This document shows positions 9,600 to 19,840 of a stretch of DNA of 64,000 bases, one piece after another. This DNA is from Siphonobacter sp. SORGH_AS_0500. Its GTDB lineage: Bacteria; Bacteroidota; Bacteroidia; Cytophagales; Spirosomataceae. The notes under the pieces are model-generated. The model worked only from the letters and a program-made list of their open reading frames with translations. It was not told where the DNA came from and did no database searches. The position numbers and the translations under genes were made by a program. Each line of letters starts with the position of its first letter. Position 1 is the first letter of the stretch. The stretch covers positions 248,001-312,000 of the forward strand of contig NZ_NHPP01000007.1 in the NCBI RefSeq assembly GCF_002838835.1, given 5' to 3'.

Positions 9600-12500
9600 A
9601 TGGTCCGCCTGCTGTTTGTTGCAAGCTTTCTTTTCATGGGCTTGGCTAGTCCTGGGCTATTCGCACAGAACCGGACCCGCCCTACGGTTCCGGTTCCCAA
9701 TGGATTTGAAGTCAATAGTTATACAGGTAATCTCTACCACCGCCGAACCGATGTCAGTATCCCCGCCCAAGGGATGGCCATTGACGTTACATTTTCTTAC
9801 AACGCTAGTCGCCGTTCACGGAACTGGGGTTTAGGGAAAGGATGGACGTTCACTTACAATATGGCTTATCACCCCGATTCCAAAGGAATTTGGGTTGAAC
9901 AAGCCGATGGCCGTCGGGATTTTTATTCGAAATCGGGGACTGGATATACCTCCCCAACAGGCATTTACGACGTATTAAAGGAATATGAATCGGGTAAATT
10001 CTACGTCGAAACCAAGGAGGGACTACGGTATTACTTCGATAACTCTCGTCATAAACGTTTGACCCGAATGCAGGATCTGGATGGTAATCAGATTAGTCTG
10101 GCTTATTCGGATACCTTGCTGCAATCACTGACCCATTCCTCAGGTCATACCTTACAATTTACTTGGACGCAGGGACGTTTGGCGACGATTGAGGATCGAA
10201 CCTGTTCGCCTGAACGTAAGTTGACTTACGAGTACGACCAGGATGGCAACCCGTCCAAAGTAACGAATCCTCTTGGTGATTACGTTCGGTATTACGCGGA
10301 TACGTCTGCTCGCATCACGGGATATTCGGACGAAGGAGGAAATAACATGAGTTTCCTTTATAACCGTAATGGGGCCGTTTCCCGAGTGATTTCCTGTGCC
10401 ACCAGCCATACCTTCAGCTATGTATCTCGTCAGTTTAAAACCTTCGTAGCTGAACAGGCTAATGGGCAGAATGTCGTTACCACTTACACCTTTGATGAAA
10501 AAGGCCGCGTCATTGAAAAAAACGGGAATTGCTGTGGCTATCATCTCGAATATGGTTACGATGCCAATAACAACATTATTCGTTTGACCGATGGCAACAA
10601 GAAAGCAACGCTTTATGCCTATGATGCCAGAGGTAATGTACTGAAAGAAACGGATCCGGCTGGCCAGGTGACATCCTATAGCTATGACCAAGTTTTAAAT
10701 CGAGTCACCAGTATAACGGATAAAAAGGGTAACCAAACCACTTATACGTACGATGCCAAAGGGCATTTGCTAACCGCTAATAAGCCGCTGGGCAGCACTG
10801 AGAAATCAACTTACGACGCCAAAGGTAACCGGCAGACCTATACCAATGCCAATAATGCAACCGCCACTTACTCCTACAACGCTGCTGGACTGCTGACGCA
10901 AATAACCGATCCCGAAGGTGGCGTTCGGTCGTTCACGTATGATTGTTACGGCAATCTCTTGACGGAAACCGACGCCGATAAAAACCAGACCATCTACGTC
11001 TACAATGCTCTAAATCAACGCATCAAAATGACGGATGCATTGGGCCAGGTGACAACGTATAGCTATAACAAGCTGCGTCTGCTGGAGTCGGAAACGAATG
11101 CCTTAGGAAAGATCACGCGATACGAGTATGATGGGTTAGGAAGACGCATCAAAACTACATTTCCGCTGGGAAATAGTACGCTGGCCGAATATGATGGTCA
11201 AGGTAACCTCATCAGGGAAACGGACAGCCGGGGAAATGTTACCCAATATACCTATAACAGTCGCAAACAGCCTTTATCGATCACGGATGGGCTGGGACAT
11301 ACGGTCTTCTACGAGTATGATGGAGCGGGCAACAAAATCAGTGAAACCGATAAGAATGGCAATACCACTCGATTCACCTATGATGACCTGTATCGCCTAA
11401 GTAAAGTGACTGATGCTTTGGGTGGCGTTACCACCTACAGTTACGATGCGATGGGAAACCGCATCGCCGAGATTGATCCGAATGGGAGCACGACGACCCA
11501 TCAATATGATGCCTTACAACGGCTCGTAAAAACGATCGACCCTTTCCAGAAGTTGGAAGAATATGCGTATGACGCGGTAGGAAATCGTCTATCGGTAAAA
11601 GACAAAACAGGCCGCACCACAACAGCTACCTACGATAAACTCAATCGTCGTACCACACTGACCGATGCGTTAGGTGGAGTAACAACGTTCACGTATGATG
11701 CAAGGGGAAATAGAGTGTCGGAAAAAGATCCGTTGAATCGCACCACGGCCTACACCTATGATGCTCTGGGTCGTTTGATGGGTGTGAAAAACCCTTTGAA
11801 TGAAGCAACGGCTTATACGTACGACGCTTTAGGAAATGAAAAGACCGTTACTTATCCCAATGGTAAACTCGAAACCCATACCTACGATGACAATAGCCAA
11901 CTGCTGACGACGACGGACCAAGTAGGGACGATCATTGCCTATACGTATGATGCTAACGGTAATGTGCTCACGGAAAAAGACGGCAATGGTAATACGACCT
12001 CTTTTCAATACGATGCCGATGACCAACTGATTAAGACCACCTTTCCCAACCAAACGACGATTCAGCGAGCATACGATGCCAATGGCAACAAGATTAAAGA
12101 GATAGACCAGAAAGGGAATGTAACACTCTTGGTGTATGATAAACTTAATCGGACCACGACCTTGACCGATCCTTTGGGCCATCCCAACCGCTTTGTCTAT
12201 GATGCGAAAGGCAATTTGGTCAATATTCTGGATGCTAAGGGGAATGCAACGTCCTATACGTATGACGCCCGGAACCAGGTTACTTTGCAAACCTATGCAG
12301 ATGGTTCAACTAAACGCTTTGCCTATGATGCGGCTGGACGGTTAATCGAAAAAACGACGGGTAACGGGACCAAGATTCAATATACCTATGACGCTCTGGG
12401 ACGAATGACTGAACGTCAATACCCTGGCAACGTCAAGGAAACCCTGGCTTACGATGCCGCTGGCTTTCTCATCAAAGCGGCTAACGCGAATGCAATCATC

Positions 12501-14327
12501 ACACTCTCCTACGATGCTGCTGGACGGTTACTGAAAGAAGATAACAACGGTAAAGCGACGACTTATACCCACAACCCTTCTGGGAAGACCAAGACTATAA
12601 CCTACCCCGGAGGGACGAAGATCGAATGGACGCTTGATGTGCGGGATCGACTGCTCGACATCAAGAAAAATGGGGCTTCGCTGGCTGGCTTGCAATACGA
12701 CGGAGCGGATCGACTAACGAAGAAAACGTTTCAAAACGGAACGTCCGCCAGCTACAGCTACGATAAGATGAACAATTTGTTGAGTCTGACGGCAACCCCT
12801 GCGTCCCAGTTAAATATTCTTTATCAATACGACGCGGCAGATCAACGAACGCTAGCCGAACGCGTGCACAAACCCACCCGCTCAGAGCAGTACGGATACG
12901 ATGCTAACTTTCAGTTAATCAGTGCGAAAGTTGGACAGTATAGCAACAATCAGCTCATCCCTAACCTGAATTTTCAATATATCTATGATGCTTTAGGCAA
13001 TCGAACCAAAGCAGTAGAAGGCTCTATAGAAAAGACGTACACCGCCAATTACGTCAATCAATATACGGCGATCAACACCAACAATAGCAACGCTCCTCCG
13101 GTATATGACCGAAATGGGAATCTACTCAGCGATGGACTCAATACCTATACTTATGACTTTGAGAACCGGGTAACCTCCATCCAGAAAGGAACGGATCAGG
13201 TAACCTATGCCTATGATGCCTTGGGACGCCGCATCAGCCGAATGCAGAACGGCGTAACCACCCAATATTACTACGATTTGGATCAGGTGCTTGAGGAAGT
13301 GACGGGTACGTCGACCAGAACCTATGTGTATGGAAACGAGATTGATCAGATACTCTACAGCAACAACGCAGGCAAAGATTACTTTTATCAGACCGACGAT
13401 CTCCATACGGTTCAATCAATAACTGACGGCTCTGGCAATCTGCTGGAATACTACACCTACGATCCATTTGGTACACCTCATGTCTTTAGCCCAGCAGATG
13501 TAGAGCTAGCAACTTCGTCTATCAATAATCTACTATATACAGGAAGGCCCTATGAATTTGCTTTTAAAACCTATCATTACCGGAATCGAGAGTTAAATCC
13601 AATCTTGGGACGTTTTGCTCAGCGGGATCCGTTAGAGTATATCGATGGCCTTAACAATTATGCGTATGTTAATAACAACATAATTAATGCGACAGATCCA
13701 TTAGGGTTGGTCAATAAATTAGGTGTTTTAGGAGCAATTGGAGGTATCATTAGCAATGGAATAGGCTTTACAAGCTCGGCGGTTGTAGCTCTCGGCGGAG
13801 CTCCTACTATTGGTTTAGGTGTTGCTGGAGTTGCTGGAATGGGGTATTTTGGCTACGGTTTTTATCAAAATTACCAAAATCTAAAAGCTGCCTGGAGGGA
13901 TGAAGAGCCAACTAGTACTGGAGGAGCGTTTGGAGATGTAGCGAAAGCATTATTCCCTTGCAATATACCATTACAGTTAGCTGGAATCGGGTTAGATGCT
14001 ATTGTGGGAATAGCTGGAGGGAATATATTAATTAAGAATGCTGGAAGTGTTTTAAACAAAATTCTTTCATCTAAGAGAGTTAATGATATTATTGAATCAT
14101 CTGGTCCATTAGGACGCTTAACAAATGGAACTCAACAAGGATTTATTGAAGGTAATATAGATGAAATATTTATGTCTCTTTCAAAAGGTAGTAAACAAAT
14201 TACTAATAATCGAATACAACTTCCAGACGGAACTTTTATCACTAAATATAATGCATCCTCAAACGGAATTGCGACAATTGCAATAAATAAGGGAGGGACA
14301 TTGTATAAGATACGTATAAAAAAATAA
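9600..14327 (+). CDS. RHS/YD-repeat polymorphic toxin with variable C-terminus
   Basis: 1575 residues. Signal peptide (residues 1-22, ending GLFAQ), a DUF6531-like N-terminal segment (GNLYHRRTDVSIP, GWTFTYN), then dozens of YD repeats (consensus YTYDAxGNxxxxTD) to about residue 1330. The conserved RHS closing motif follows (NPILGRFAQRDPLEY-DGLNNYAYV ... DPLG). The last ~206 residues after DPLG (1370-1575) are a different, AT-richer module: a Gly-rich hydrophobic segment, then a compact end with QLPDGTFITKYNASSNG and KIRIKK. That layout is typical of toxin tips carried by RHS/WapA-like proteins, where the shell encloses the toxin. Toxin chemistry is not assignable by eye. Starts 20 bp after the CARDB gene; a probable immunity gene follows 37 bp downstream. 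Confidence 0.85.
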   Translation: MVRLLFVASFLFMGLASPGLFAQNRTRPTVPVPNGFEVNSYTGNLYHRRTDVSIPAQGMAIDVTFSYNASRRSRNWGLGKGWTFTYNMAYHPDSKGIWVEQADGRRDFYSKSGTGYTSPTGIYDVLKEYESGKFYVETKEGLRYYFDNSRHKRLTRMQDLDGNQISLAYSDTLLQSLTHSSGHTLQFTWTQGRLATIEDRTCSPERKLTYEYDQDGNPSKVTNPLGDYVRYYADTSARITGYSDEGGNNMSFLYNRNGAVSRVISCATSHTFSYVSRQFKTFVAEQANGQNVVTTYTFDEKGRVIEKNGNCCGYHLEYGYDANNNIIRLTDGNKKATLYAYDARGNVLKETDPAGQVTSYSYDQVLNRVTSITDKKGNQTTYTYDAKGHLLTANKPLGSTEKSTYDAKGNRQTYTNANNATATYSYNAAGLLTQITDPEGGVRSFTYDCYGNLLTETDADKNQTIYVYNALNQRIKMTDALGQVTTYSYNKLRLLESETNALGKITRYEYDGLGRRIKTTFPLGNSTLAEYDGQGNLIRETDSRGNVTQYTYNSRKQPLSITDGLGHTVFYEYDGAGNKISETDKNGNTTRFTYDDLYRLSKVTDALGGVTTYSYDAMGNRIAEIDPNGSTTTHQYDALQRLVKTIDPFQKLEEYAYDAVGNRLSVKDKTGRTTTATYDKLNRRTTLTDALGGVTTFTYDARGNRVSEKDPLNRTTAYTYDALGRLMGVKNPLNEATAYTYDALGNEKTVTYPNGKLETHTYDDNSQLLTTTDQVGTIIAYTYDANGNVLTEKDGNGNTTSFQYDADDQLIKTTFPNQTTIQRAYDANGNKIKEIDQKGNVTLLVYDKLNRTTTLTDPLGHPNRFVYDAKGNLVNILDAKGNATSYTYDARNQVTLQTYADGSTKRFAYDAAGRLIEKTTGNGTKIQYTYDALGRMTERQYPGNVKETLAYDAAGFLIKAANANAIITLSYDAAGRLLKEDNNGKATTYTHNPSGKTKTITYPGGTKIEWTLDVRDRLLDIKKNGASLAGLQYDGADRLTKKTFQNGTSASYSYDKMNNLLSLTATPASQLNILYQYDAADQRTLAERVHKPTRSEQYGYDANFQLISAKVGQYSNNQLIPNLNFQYIYDALGNRTKAVEGSIEKTYTANYVNQYTAINTNNSNAPPVYDRNGNLLSDGLNTYTYDFENRVTSIQKGTDQVTYAYDALGRRISRMQNGVTTQYYYDLDQVLEEVTGTSTRTYVYGNEIDQILYSNNAGKDYFYQTDDLHTVQSITDGSGNLLEYYTYDPFGTPHVFSPADVELATSSINNLLYTGRPYEFAFKTYHYRNRELNPILGRFAQRDPLEYIDGLNNYAYVNNNIINATDPLGLVNKLGVLGAIGGIISNGIGFTSSAVVALGGAPTIGLGVAGVAGMGYFGYGFYQNYQNLKAAWRDEEPTSTGGAFGDVAKALFPCNIPLQLAGIGLDAIVGIAGGNILIKNAGSVLNKILSSKRVNDIIESSGPLGRLTNGTQQGFIEGNIDEIFMSLSKGSKQITNNRIQLPDGTFITKYNASSNGIATIAINKGGTLYKIRIKK

Positions 14328-14364
14328 ATAACTAATGATTTTGTAGGAAAATCAGGTTCATACT

Positions 14365-14904
14365 ATGAAAAATAAAGTATTTGAGATAAATTCAGAAGGG
14401 GTAGGCCAAATATTTCCTCCTGATATGGTATTTAAAAAAAGAGAATTTAAATTCCTATTAAATATGGGAGGCGACTTATTTAATAGTGAAATAGAATACA
14501 TTAGCTTTATGAATTTAATGAAAGAATTAAATGAAAAATATGTACATATACATGAGAATATAAATCCGATAAAATCAGAAAATATATTACCCTTTATGGA
14601 AAATATAAAGACTGACGTTGATTATAATAGTTATAAACATAAAATAGAAAAATTTGATAATATATTTGGACTAATAACTAGTGACTTTTTCATTTATGGG
14701 GATAATGAAAGCTGGGGAATTTATTTATGCGAGTATCCAAGTATCACGATTATTGGGTGTGATGATAAATATGTAAATATGTTTGAAAGAGTTTTTAATA
14801 TAGAAAAAAGTAGTATTAATAGAATAGAAAAATTTCTTATAAAAGAATTTGGAAGTAAACATTTGTTTGAAAATATGATCTATAATTATAAAATCAACTT
14901 GTGA
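14365..14904 (+). CDS. Probable immunity protein for the RHS toxin
   Basis: 179 residues, very AT-rich, no signal peptide, no recognised domain; rich in Lys, Glu, Ile and Phe with a central GIYLCEYPSITIIGCDD strand-like stretch. It starts 37 bp after the RHS gene on the same strand and shares the low GC of the toxin tip rather than the higher GC of the RHS shell. This is the usual signature of a toxin-tip/immunity cassette acquired together. Cytoplasmic location fits neutralising a toxin that acts inside the cell. The role rests on position and composition only. Confidence 0.6.
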   Translation: MKNKVFEINSEGVGQIFPPDMVFKKREFKFLLNMGGDLFNSEIEYISFMNLMKELNEKYVHIHENINPIKSENILPFMENIKTDVDYNSYKHKIEKFDNIFGLITSDFFIYGDNESWGIYLCEYPSITIIGCDDKYVNMFERVFNIEKSSINRIEKFLIKEFGSKHLFENMIYNYKINL

Positions 14905-15001
14905 ATGACTATTTTTTTGTAAAATATATTTTTAAATTAATGTATTGTATACATAATACTTTCAACGAAAATCTAAAAGTTTATTGACCTATCTGCTCTA
15001 G

Positions 15002-16602
15002 ATGAAAAATCTATATAGATTACTTGTTTTTTTTCTTCTCTATCAATCTGTTTTGCACAGGAAAAACCTTCATGTAATCCTGGTGATTCAGAGGGTAAAC
15101 CCGGTTGTCCCAGCGGTGATTGTTCGGAAATCTTACCGCCGGGCATTTCTATTCCGGTAGTTCGTGCTTCAGACCCCAATGAAATCATTGGCCGTCCGGG
15201 TTATGATACCTTACGGCGGTGGGTCTCGGTCAAGCAGACCCAGGAATACAAGGTGCTGTTTGAGAACGATCCGGAATTTGCCACCGCTCCGGCTCAGAAC
15301 GTTACTATCTATGTTCCCATCCATACCAAGTTAAACCCATCATCACTCCGGATCAGTGATTTTGGATTTGGACGTTTCAATTTTTCCGTTCCACCCAATA
15401 CCAGCGTCTACACCAATCGCTTGGACGTGCGGGATAGTCTGGGCGTGTTTGTGGACATCACAGCAGGCCTGGATGTAACCAACCGCCGGGCATTTTGGAT
15501 TTTCCAAAGCATTGATCCTGCTACCGGATTAGCTGCTACCTTGCCGGCGAATACAGGCTTTTTACCCGTTAATGACAGTCTGAAGCACAATGGGGAGGGC
15601 TATGTTACATTCAGTCTGCTGCCCTTAAGCAATAGTCAAACCCAGGATACTATTTCAGCCCGTGCCAGCATCATATTTGATGTAGAAGAGATCATCGCCA
15701 CTAATCTGTGGAAGAACACGATTGATGCCGGTGTGCCCCAAAGCAAGGTCAAACCCATGGCAGCGGAAGCTCAAGTCCGTTCCTTCAACGTTACTTGGGA
15801 GGGAGCCGATGATGCACAGGGCGTTGGAATTCGGGAATATAGTTTGTATGTGTCTGAAAATGGGGGGGTGTTTTCTCTTTATAAATCAGGCCTGACCACG
15901 ACTTCAACGCAATTTACTGGTGCTGTTGGCAATACCTACGGCTTCTTTACGCTGGCTACGGATCACGTGGGAAATCAGGAGGCCATGAAATCAAAAGCCG
16001 ATGTTTCCGTAAAAATTCTGGCTGAAACTGGATTGCCTCTGCGATGGCTCTTCTTCAAAGGAAAACCAACGGTCGAAGGGGTATACCTATCATGGGCGAC
16101 CGTCTGGGAAGTAAATACGGATCATTTTGTAATCGAACGATCCCTGGACGGTAAGCATTTTACCGATCTGGGCAAAATCACTGCTGCTGGAGAGTCCCGT
16201 GAAACGAGGAATTACCAATATCTGGATGTCGAAGCTTTGCAGCTTAAAACCAATGTCCTCTATTACCGATTGGTGCAGGTGGATAAAGATGGTATTCGGA
16301 GCCATTCCTCCATCATTTCCGTGCAACTTATTCCTGGCGGACCTGAGCCTACTGTTAAAGCGTACCCCAATCCGTTCAAGCAAAACCTGACGTTAGAATT
16401 CGTCAATCTCACTCCAACGGCTGAACGGGATCAGGTTATATTATATTCAGCCGATGGAAAATCACTTTACAAGAAAAGCCTAAAAAACGCCAACGGATCA
16501 ACCATCTTACTGGATGAGTTACCAGTCCTGCCACGTGGCGTATACGTGTTAAGGGTATCTATTCAGGATAAGCAATACACGTTTAGGATGATAAGAGAAT
16601 AG
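15002..16602 (+). CDS. T9SS-sorted secreted protein, frame broken in the signal peptide
   Basis: From ATG 15002 the frame encodes a signal-peptide start (MKNLYRLLVFF). At a T8 tract (15027-15034) the reading must move by one base to continue as SSLSICFAQEKPSC and then the full protein; a ninth T restores one 533-codon frame. The body has a SDPNEIIGRPGYDT...VLFENDPEFATAPAQ module, known as the C-terminal part of CARDB-type giant proteins, a fibronectin-like domain (~residues 265-340), and a type A T9SS sorting domain at the end (VKAYPNPFKQNLTLEF ... GVYVLRVSIQDKQYTFRMIRE). It should be exported and surface-anchored or released if the frame is intact. The break may be phase variation, slippage or a sequencing deletion. 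Without repair, a GTG at 15253 would give a signal-less product. Confidence 0.75.
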
Positions 16603-16619
16603 TTAACCCGTCTCCGCTG

Positions 16620-16657
16620 AAATGACGTACGACCAAGCTTGGTATGTACGTCATTTT
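16620..16657. terminator. Bidirectional hairpin terminator
   Basis: Arms AAATGACGTAC (16620-16630) and GTACGTCATTT (16646-16656) are perfect complements followed by T-rich sequence. It sits between the plus-strand T9SS gene and the minus-strand small gene at 16708-17112 and can serve both. Confidence 0.7.
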
Positions 16658-16707
16658 ATGTATCCTCTATGCGTCAATTAACCCCACCGAAAGCTTACTA
16701 TAACATT

Positions 16708-17112
16708 TCAGTTTTTGGGCTTTTCCACTTCCATATTGACAATAAGGCTCTCTCCCTGGGTACGGTCTATGATATAACGGGCATCAATGGCAGTAATAAT
16801 ACGAGGCAAATGATCCAACAATTGCAGGAAAAGAGCTTCTAATTCATAGCCTTTCAAGACCACTTGATGAGAGGAAAATTCCAGTCGGATCAGGTTCAGG
16901 TCCGGGCCAGGTAAAAACTCAGCGGCAATCAGATAGGCATAATTAAAGAAATAACGTCTTCCTTCTGGCCAAACCAGACATAGGTTCCGGGCGTAGCCGA
17001 TGGGGTGGAACACCTCATGATTGGGTACAATCTGCCCCGGCTGTTTGGCTTCTAAACTCGCCGGGTTGTTTTCCCGCATCTGGTCAAAGCGTGTTTTAAA
17101 TCCGTGGTCCAT
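16708..17112 (-). CDS. Hypothetical protein coupled to the relaxase gene
   Basis: 134 residues with no family I can name. The C-terminal half (LRLEFSSHQVVLKGYELEALFLQLL-type sequence) looks like a compact alpha/beta domain. The middle has VWPEGRRYFFNYAYLIAAEF. Its ATG lies inside the end of the relaxase gene (17 bp overlap, different frame), implying translational coupling. The overlap suggests an accessory role in DNA processing by the relaxase, but nothing in the sequence shows the activity. No signal peptide. Confidence 0.6.
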   Translation of the reverse strand: MDHGFKTRFDQMRENNPASLEAKQPGQIVPNHEVFHPIGYARNLCLVWPEGRRYFFNYAYLIAAEFLPGPDLNLIRLEFSSHQVVLKGYELEALFLQLLDHLPRIITAIDARYIIDRTQGESLIVNMEVEKPKN

Positions 17113-19840
17113 CGTCTTTACTGATCTGCTTTTGTTTGGGAGTGGGTTGCTTAAGTGGGTCCTTGATCGGTTGTCTTGGCAATTGCTGGCGGATGGTTTG
17201 CTCGGCCAGTTGCTGGGTTTTAGGTTGTTTTGTTAACAGCTCTAAAGCAGAAGTGCGATCTCCCACCCGCTTGGCGTAGTTTAGTAAGGTTTCTTTATCA
17301 TCCGTGTAAACGCGAGCCCGATCTCGGCCACGAGACACCGAAACGTAGAACTGTTTCGAGGTCGTGGCCGGAAACGTTTCGGCGGGCTGCCAGATGAACA
17401 CTTCATCAACGGTTTTCCCCTGCGAAGCATGGCTGGTCACGCAATAGGCATGAGCCAGGTGACCAAACTCCTTACCAACCCGGTATCGGGTTTTACCCCC
17501 TGACCCTAGCAGAGTGATTTGCCCGTCTTTTTTGACGGAGGCGACCTCCAGCAATTGCCCGTTATTGAGCCGTTTGTCCTGATCATCAAAACCGTTACGG
17601 GTAATACGGATTTTGTCTCCTTTGGAAAGAGCTAAGGGCTTGGACCGATAGATTTCATAGGAACTACTTTTATTGGTCGGTAACACTTGCGTTTCATCCT
17701 GACTGTTGGCAATAGTAACGTGATGATCCGTACGCTCCGTGACTCTCCAGCGACTTCCCCGCTGAATACCGGAGAGGTTCTGGTTGAATTGAATGATATT
17801 TCCCTCTTCAATGATCGACCAATCTCCTTTTTCAGCTTCGGTTAGATTACGATTCACGAGCCGATGCACAACAACTTCCTTCTTTCCCAAAAGGCCTTCG
17901 TCCCGCAAGTCCTTGCGAATGCTGAGCGTTAATTCATCTGCCTGCTGACGGGTGGGCGAAATGACCAGAATGGACTTTTGGTCTTTGACGGCCTGCTTAT
18001 AATCCGCCAGCAGTTCCTTCGTGGGTTTCAATGGATCAACCGCAGTAATCGCCCCAAGTCCATCGAGTTTTTTTAAAGCAGACTCAACCATCCCGTGGGA
18101 CAGATCCGTGACGATCGACCGATAATCTTCATTACGCTGTCGATAAATTTTAGTTACCTCTGCTGTTTGAATCCGCCCCACGGTGTTGAGAATCCGTAAC
18201 GCGTCCCCGCGAACCACGCTGGAATGTTGACGCGTATCACCGCCCAGGATAAGCCGGGCATTTTGCCGGGTCGCTAGTTCCAGCAGAGCGGTCATGTCCT
18301 GAGTTCCCAAAAGCCCCGCTTCATCCACCCAGAGAACTTGCCCCGCCAAAGTTTCCTGTCTTTTTTTATTCAGGAGTAATTGTGTGACCGTATCTGCTTG
18401 CTTAAACCCTTCGCTGCGTAAGACCCCATGCGAGGCTTCCGACGTGGGAGCGACGACGGTGACCGTCTTGCCCGCAGCTTCCATGTGCTTGACGGCTTCT
18501 TGCATCAAGGTCGTTTTCCCAGAACCTGCCACCCCTCGGATAATAGAAACCCGATTAGAGGTAGTCAGGACATGTTCCACGGCTTGGGCCTGCTTGCCCT
18601 CCAGGGCAAGCTTGGGAGCTTCCAGATACAAGGGCCTGAGTTTGCCCTGACCGCTGCGAGCGAGCTTAACCATGCGATGCTCCTCGGCAATCACCTGCCG
18701 GGTTGTGAGGAACTTCTGATTCCCATCGTCAATCGCGATGACCCGTGGATCGGCCTGCAAGCAGAGATCCACAGCGTCAAGTGCAATGGATCGCTGTCCA
18801 ATGCTCTGTCGGTAGGCTCTCGCCAGCAGGCGGCGATCCGGCAACACCGAAGCTCGCTCAAATCCGTGGAGCACGGCCTGATCGACGCAATCCTTGGCAT
18901 GGACGATCTCCCGGATCATCTCCGGTGCGTGCCGGATGATCCGGGCTCCGTCCTCTGGGTTCCCTTTCGGGTTTAGCTCCTGGATTTGCCGTTTCCAGTC
19001 AGCTTTAAGCTCGGTCATGCTCACACCCGTTTGTTTTTTGCTGCGGGTGCGGGCTCCCAGTTCACTAAGCTCGTGGATGTCCGTAATCCCTTTTTCTTTG
19101 GCAACCCGACCAATCTCATCCGTACGTTTGGAGAACAGCTTAATGACGTCTTCAGGGACGTTTTCAATTTCAAACGACTGCTCAGTTCGACGGATACCAT
19201 ACCCTAAATCGATGAGTTGATCTGATAGGTACTTGTGAAATCGAGCTTGGTAGTAGGGCATATCGCGTTTGATGTCGCCGAATTGGCCTGCTTTGACGCG
19301 GCCTTCGGCTTCATCAAACGTGGCGTTGAAGACAAAGCAGTGGGCATGTAAATGAGGGTCGGGGAGATGCCCTTCGACAGGCCGGGCCGTCTGGTGAATA
19401 AAGTCCGCCCACATCAGTTCACCGGTGGATCGATCACTATAGGATCCTTCCTTGCGAACGCGAGCTTTGCTATCAGCTTCAATATCCAGCATCGTCTGTT
19501 GCACACTCGCCTCGAAGGCTTTGAGCAGGTGATCGTCCTTGGCTAGGGCGTGCAGAATCGATAAAGATTTTGGGCTGTGAAAGTTAATGTCATATCCCAC
19601 GCGTCGTTCTTCGTTGGTTCGGGGCGTCAGGGATTTCCCCGTCGTTGGGTTGACATTTTCACACAAAGCAAAGAATACCTCTTTGCTGGCTGGGCCCGTT
19701 AATCCCAATCGTTCGGCCAATTTGCCCCGCACATAACCGCTCATCTCCTGATCATTGATGTAATAATCAGCTTTGGAGAGGGCCTGACTGAAATAGGATT
19801 TGGCATGGTCAGCGTTGCTGGCCTGGATCATCCGAATCAT
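17096..19840 (-). CDS. MobF-family conjugative relaxase/helicase (TrwC/TraI type)
   Basis: 914 residues. The N-terminal TrwC relaxase domain (~1-300) has an early tyrosine pair (ADYYIND, Y26/Y27) as the likely nicking residue, the GYDINFHSPKSLS motif near residue 82, and the metal-binding triad HLHAH (H163, H165, H167). A RecD-like helicase follows, with Walker A GVAGSGKTTL (~436-445), Walker B WVDEAGLLG (~504-512), and later SF1 motifs including VTSHASQGKTVDEVF and YVSVSRGRDRARVYT. It would nick oriT and unwind the transferred strand. No active-site gap is visible. The upstream 483 bp contain strong inverted repeats (oriT candidate), and the coupling-protein gene lies nearby on the same strand. 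Intact length is typical of the family. Confidence 0.92.
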   Translation of the reverse strand: MIRMIQASNADHAKSYFSQALSKADYYINDQEMSGYVRGKLAERLGLTGPASKEVFFALCENVNPTTGKSLTPRTNEERRVGYDINFHSPKSLSILHALAKDDHLLKAFEASVQQTMLDIEADSKARVRKEGSYSDRSTGELMWADFIHQTARPVEGHLPDPHLHAHCFVFNATFDEAEGRVKAGQFGDIKRDMPYYQARFHKYLSDQLIDLGYGIRRTEQSFEIENVPEDVIKLFSKRTDEIGRVAKEKGITDIHELSELGARTRSKKQTGVSMTELKADWKRQIQELNPKGNPEDGARIIRHAPEMIREIVHAKDCVDQAVLHGFERASVLPDRRLLARAYRQSIGQRSIALDAVDLCLQADPRVIAIDDGNQKFLTTRQVIAEEHRMVKLARSGQGKLRPLYLEAPKLALEGKQAQAVEHVLTTSNRVSIIRGVAGSGKTTLMQEAVKHMEAAGKTVTVVAPTSEASHGVLRSEGFKQADTVTQLLLNKKRQETLAGQVLWVDEAGLLGTQDMTALLELATRQNARLILGGDTRQHSSVVRGDALRILNTVGRIQTAEVTKIYRQRNEDYRSIVTDLSHGMVESALKKLDGLGAITAVDPLKPTKELLADYKQAVKDQKSILVISPTRQQADELTLSIRKDLRDEGLLGKKEVVVHRLVNRNLTEAEKGDWSIIEEGNIIQFNQNLSGIQRGSRWRVTERTDHHVTIANSQDETQVLPTNKSSSYEIYRSKPLALSKGDKIRITRNGFDDQDKRLNNGQLLEVASVKKDGQITLLGSGGKTRYRVGKEFGHLAHAYCVTSHASQGKTVDEVFIWQPAETFPATTSKQFYVSVSRGRDRARVYTDDKETLLNYAKRVGDRTSALELLTKQPKTQQLAEQTIRQQLPRQPIKDPLKQPTPKQKQISKDDGPRI

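Noticed and set aside
10152..13476. Several long antisense frames inside the RHS gene
   Set aside because: Produced by the repetitive YD codons; no independent start signals or domains.
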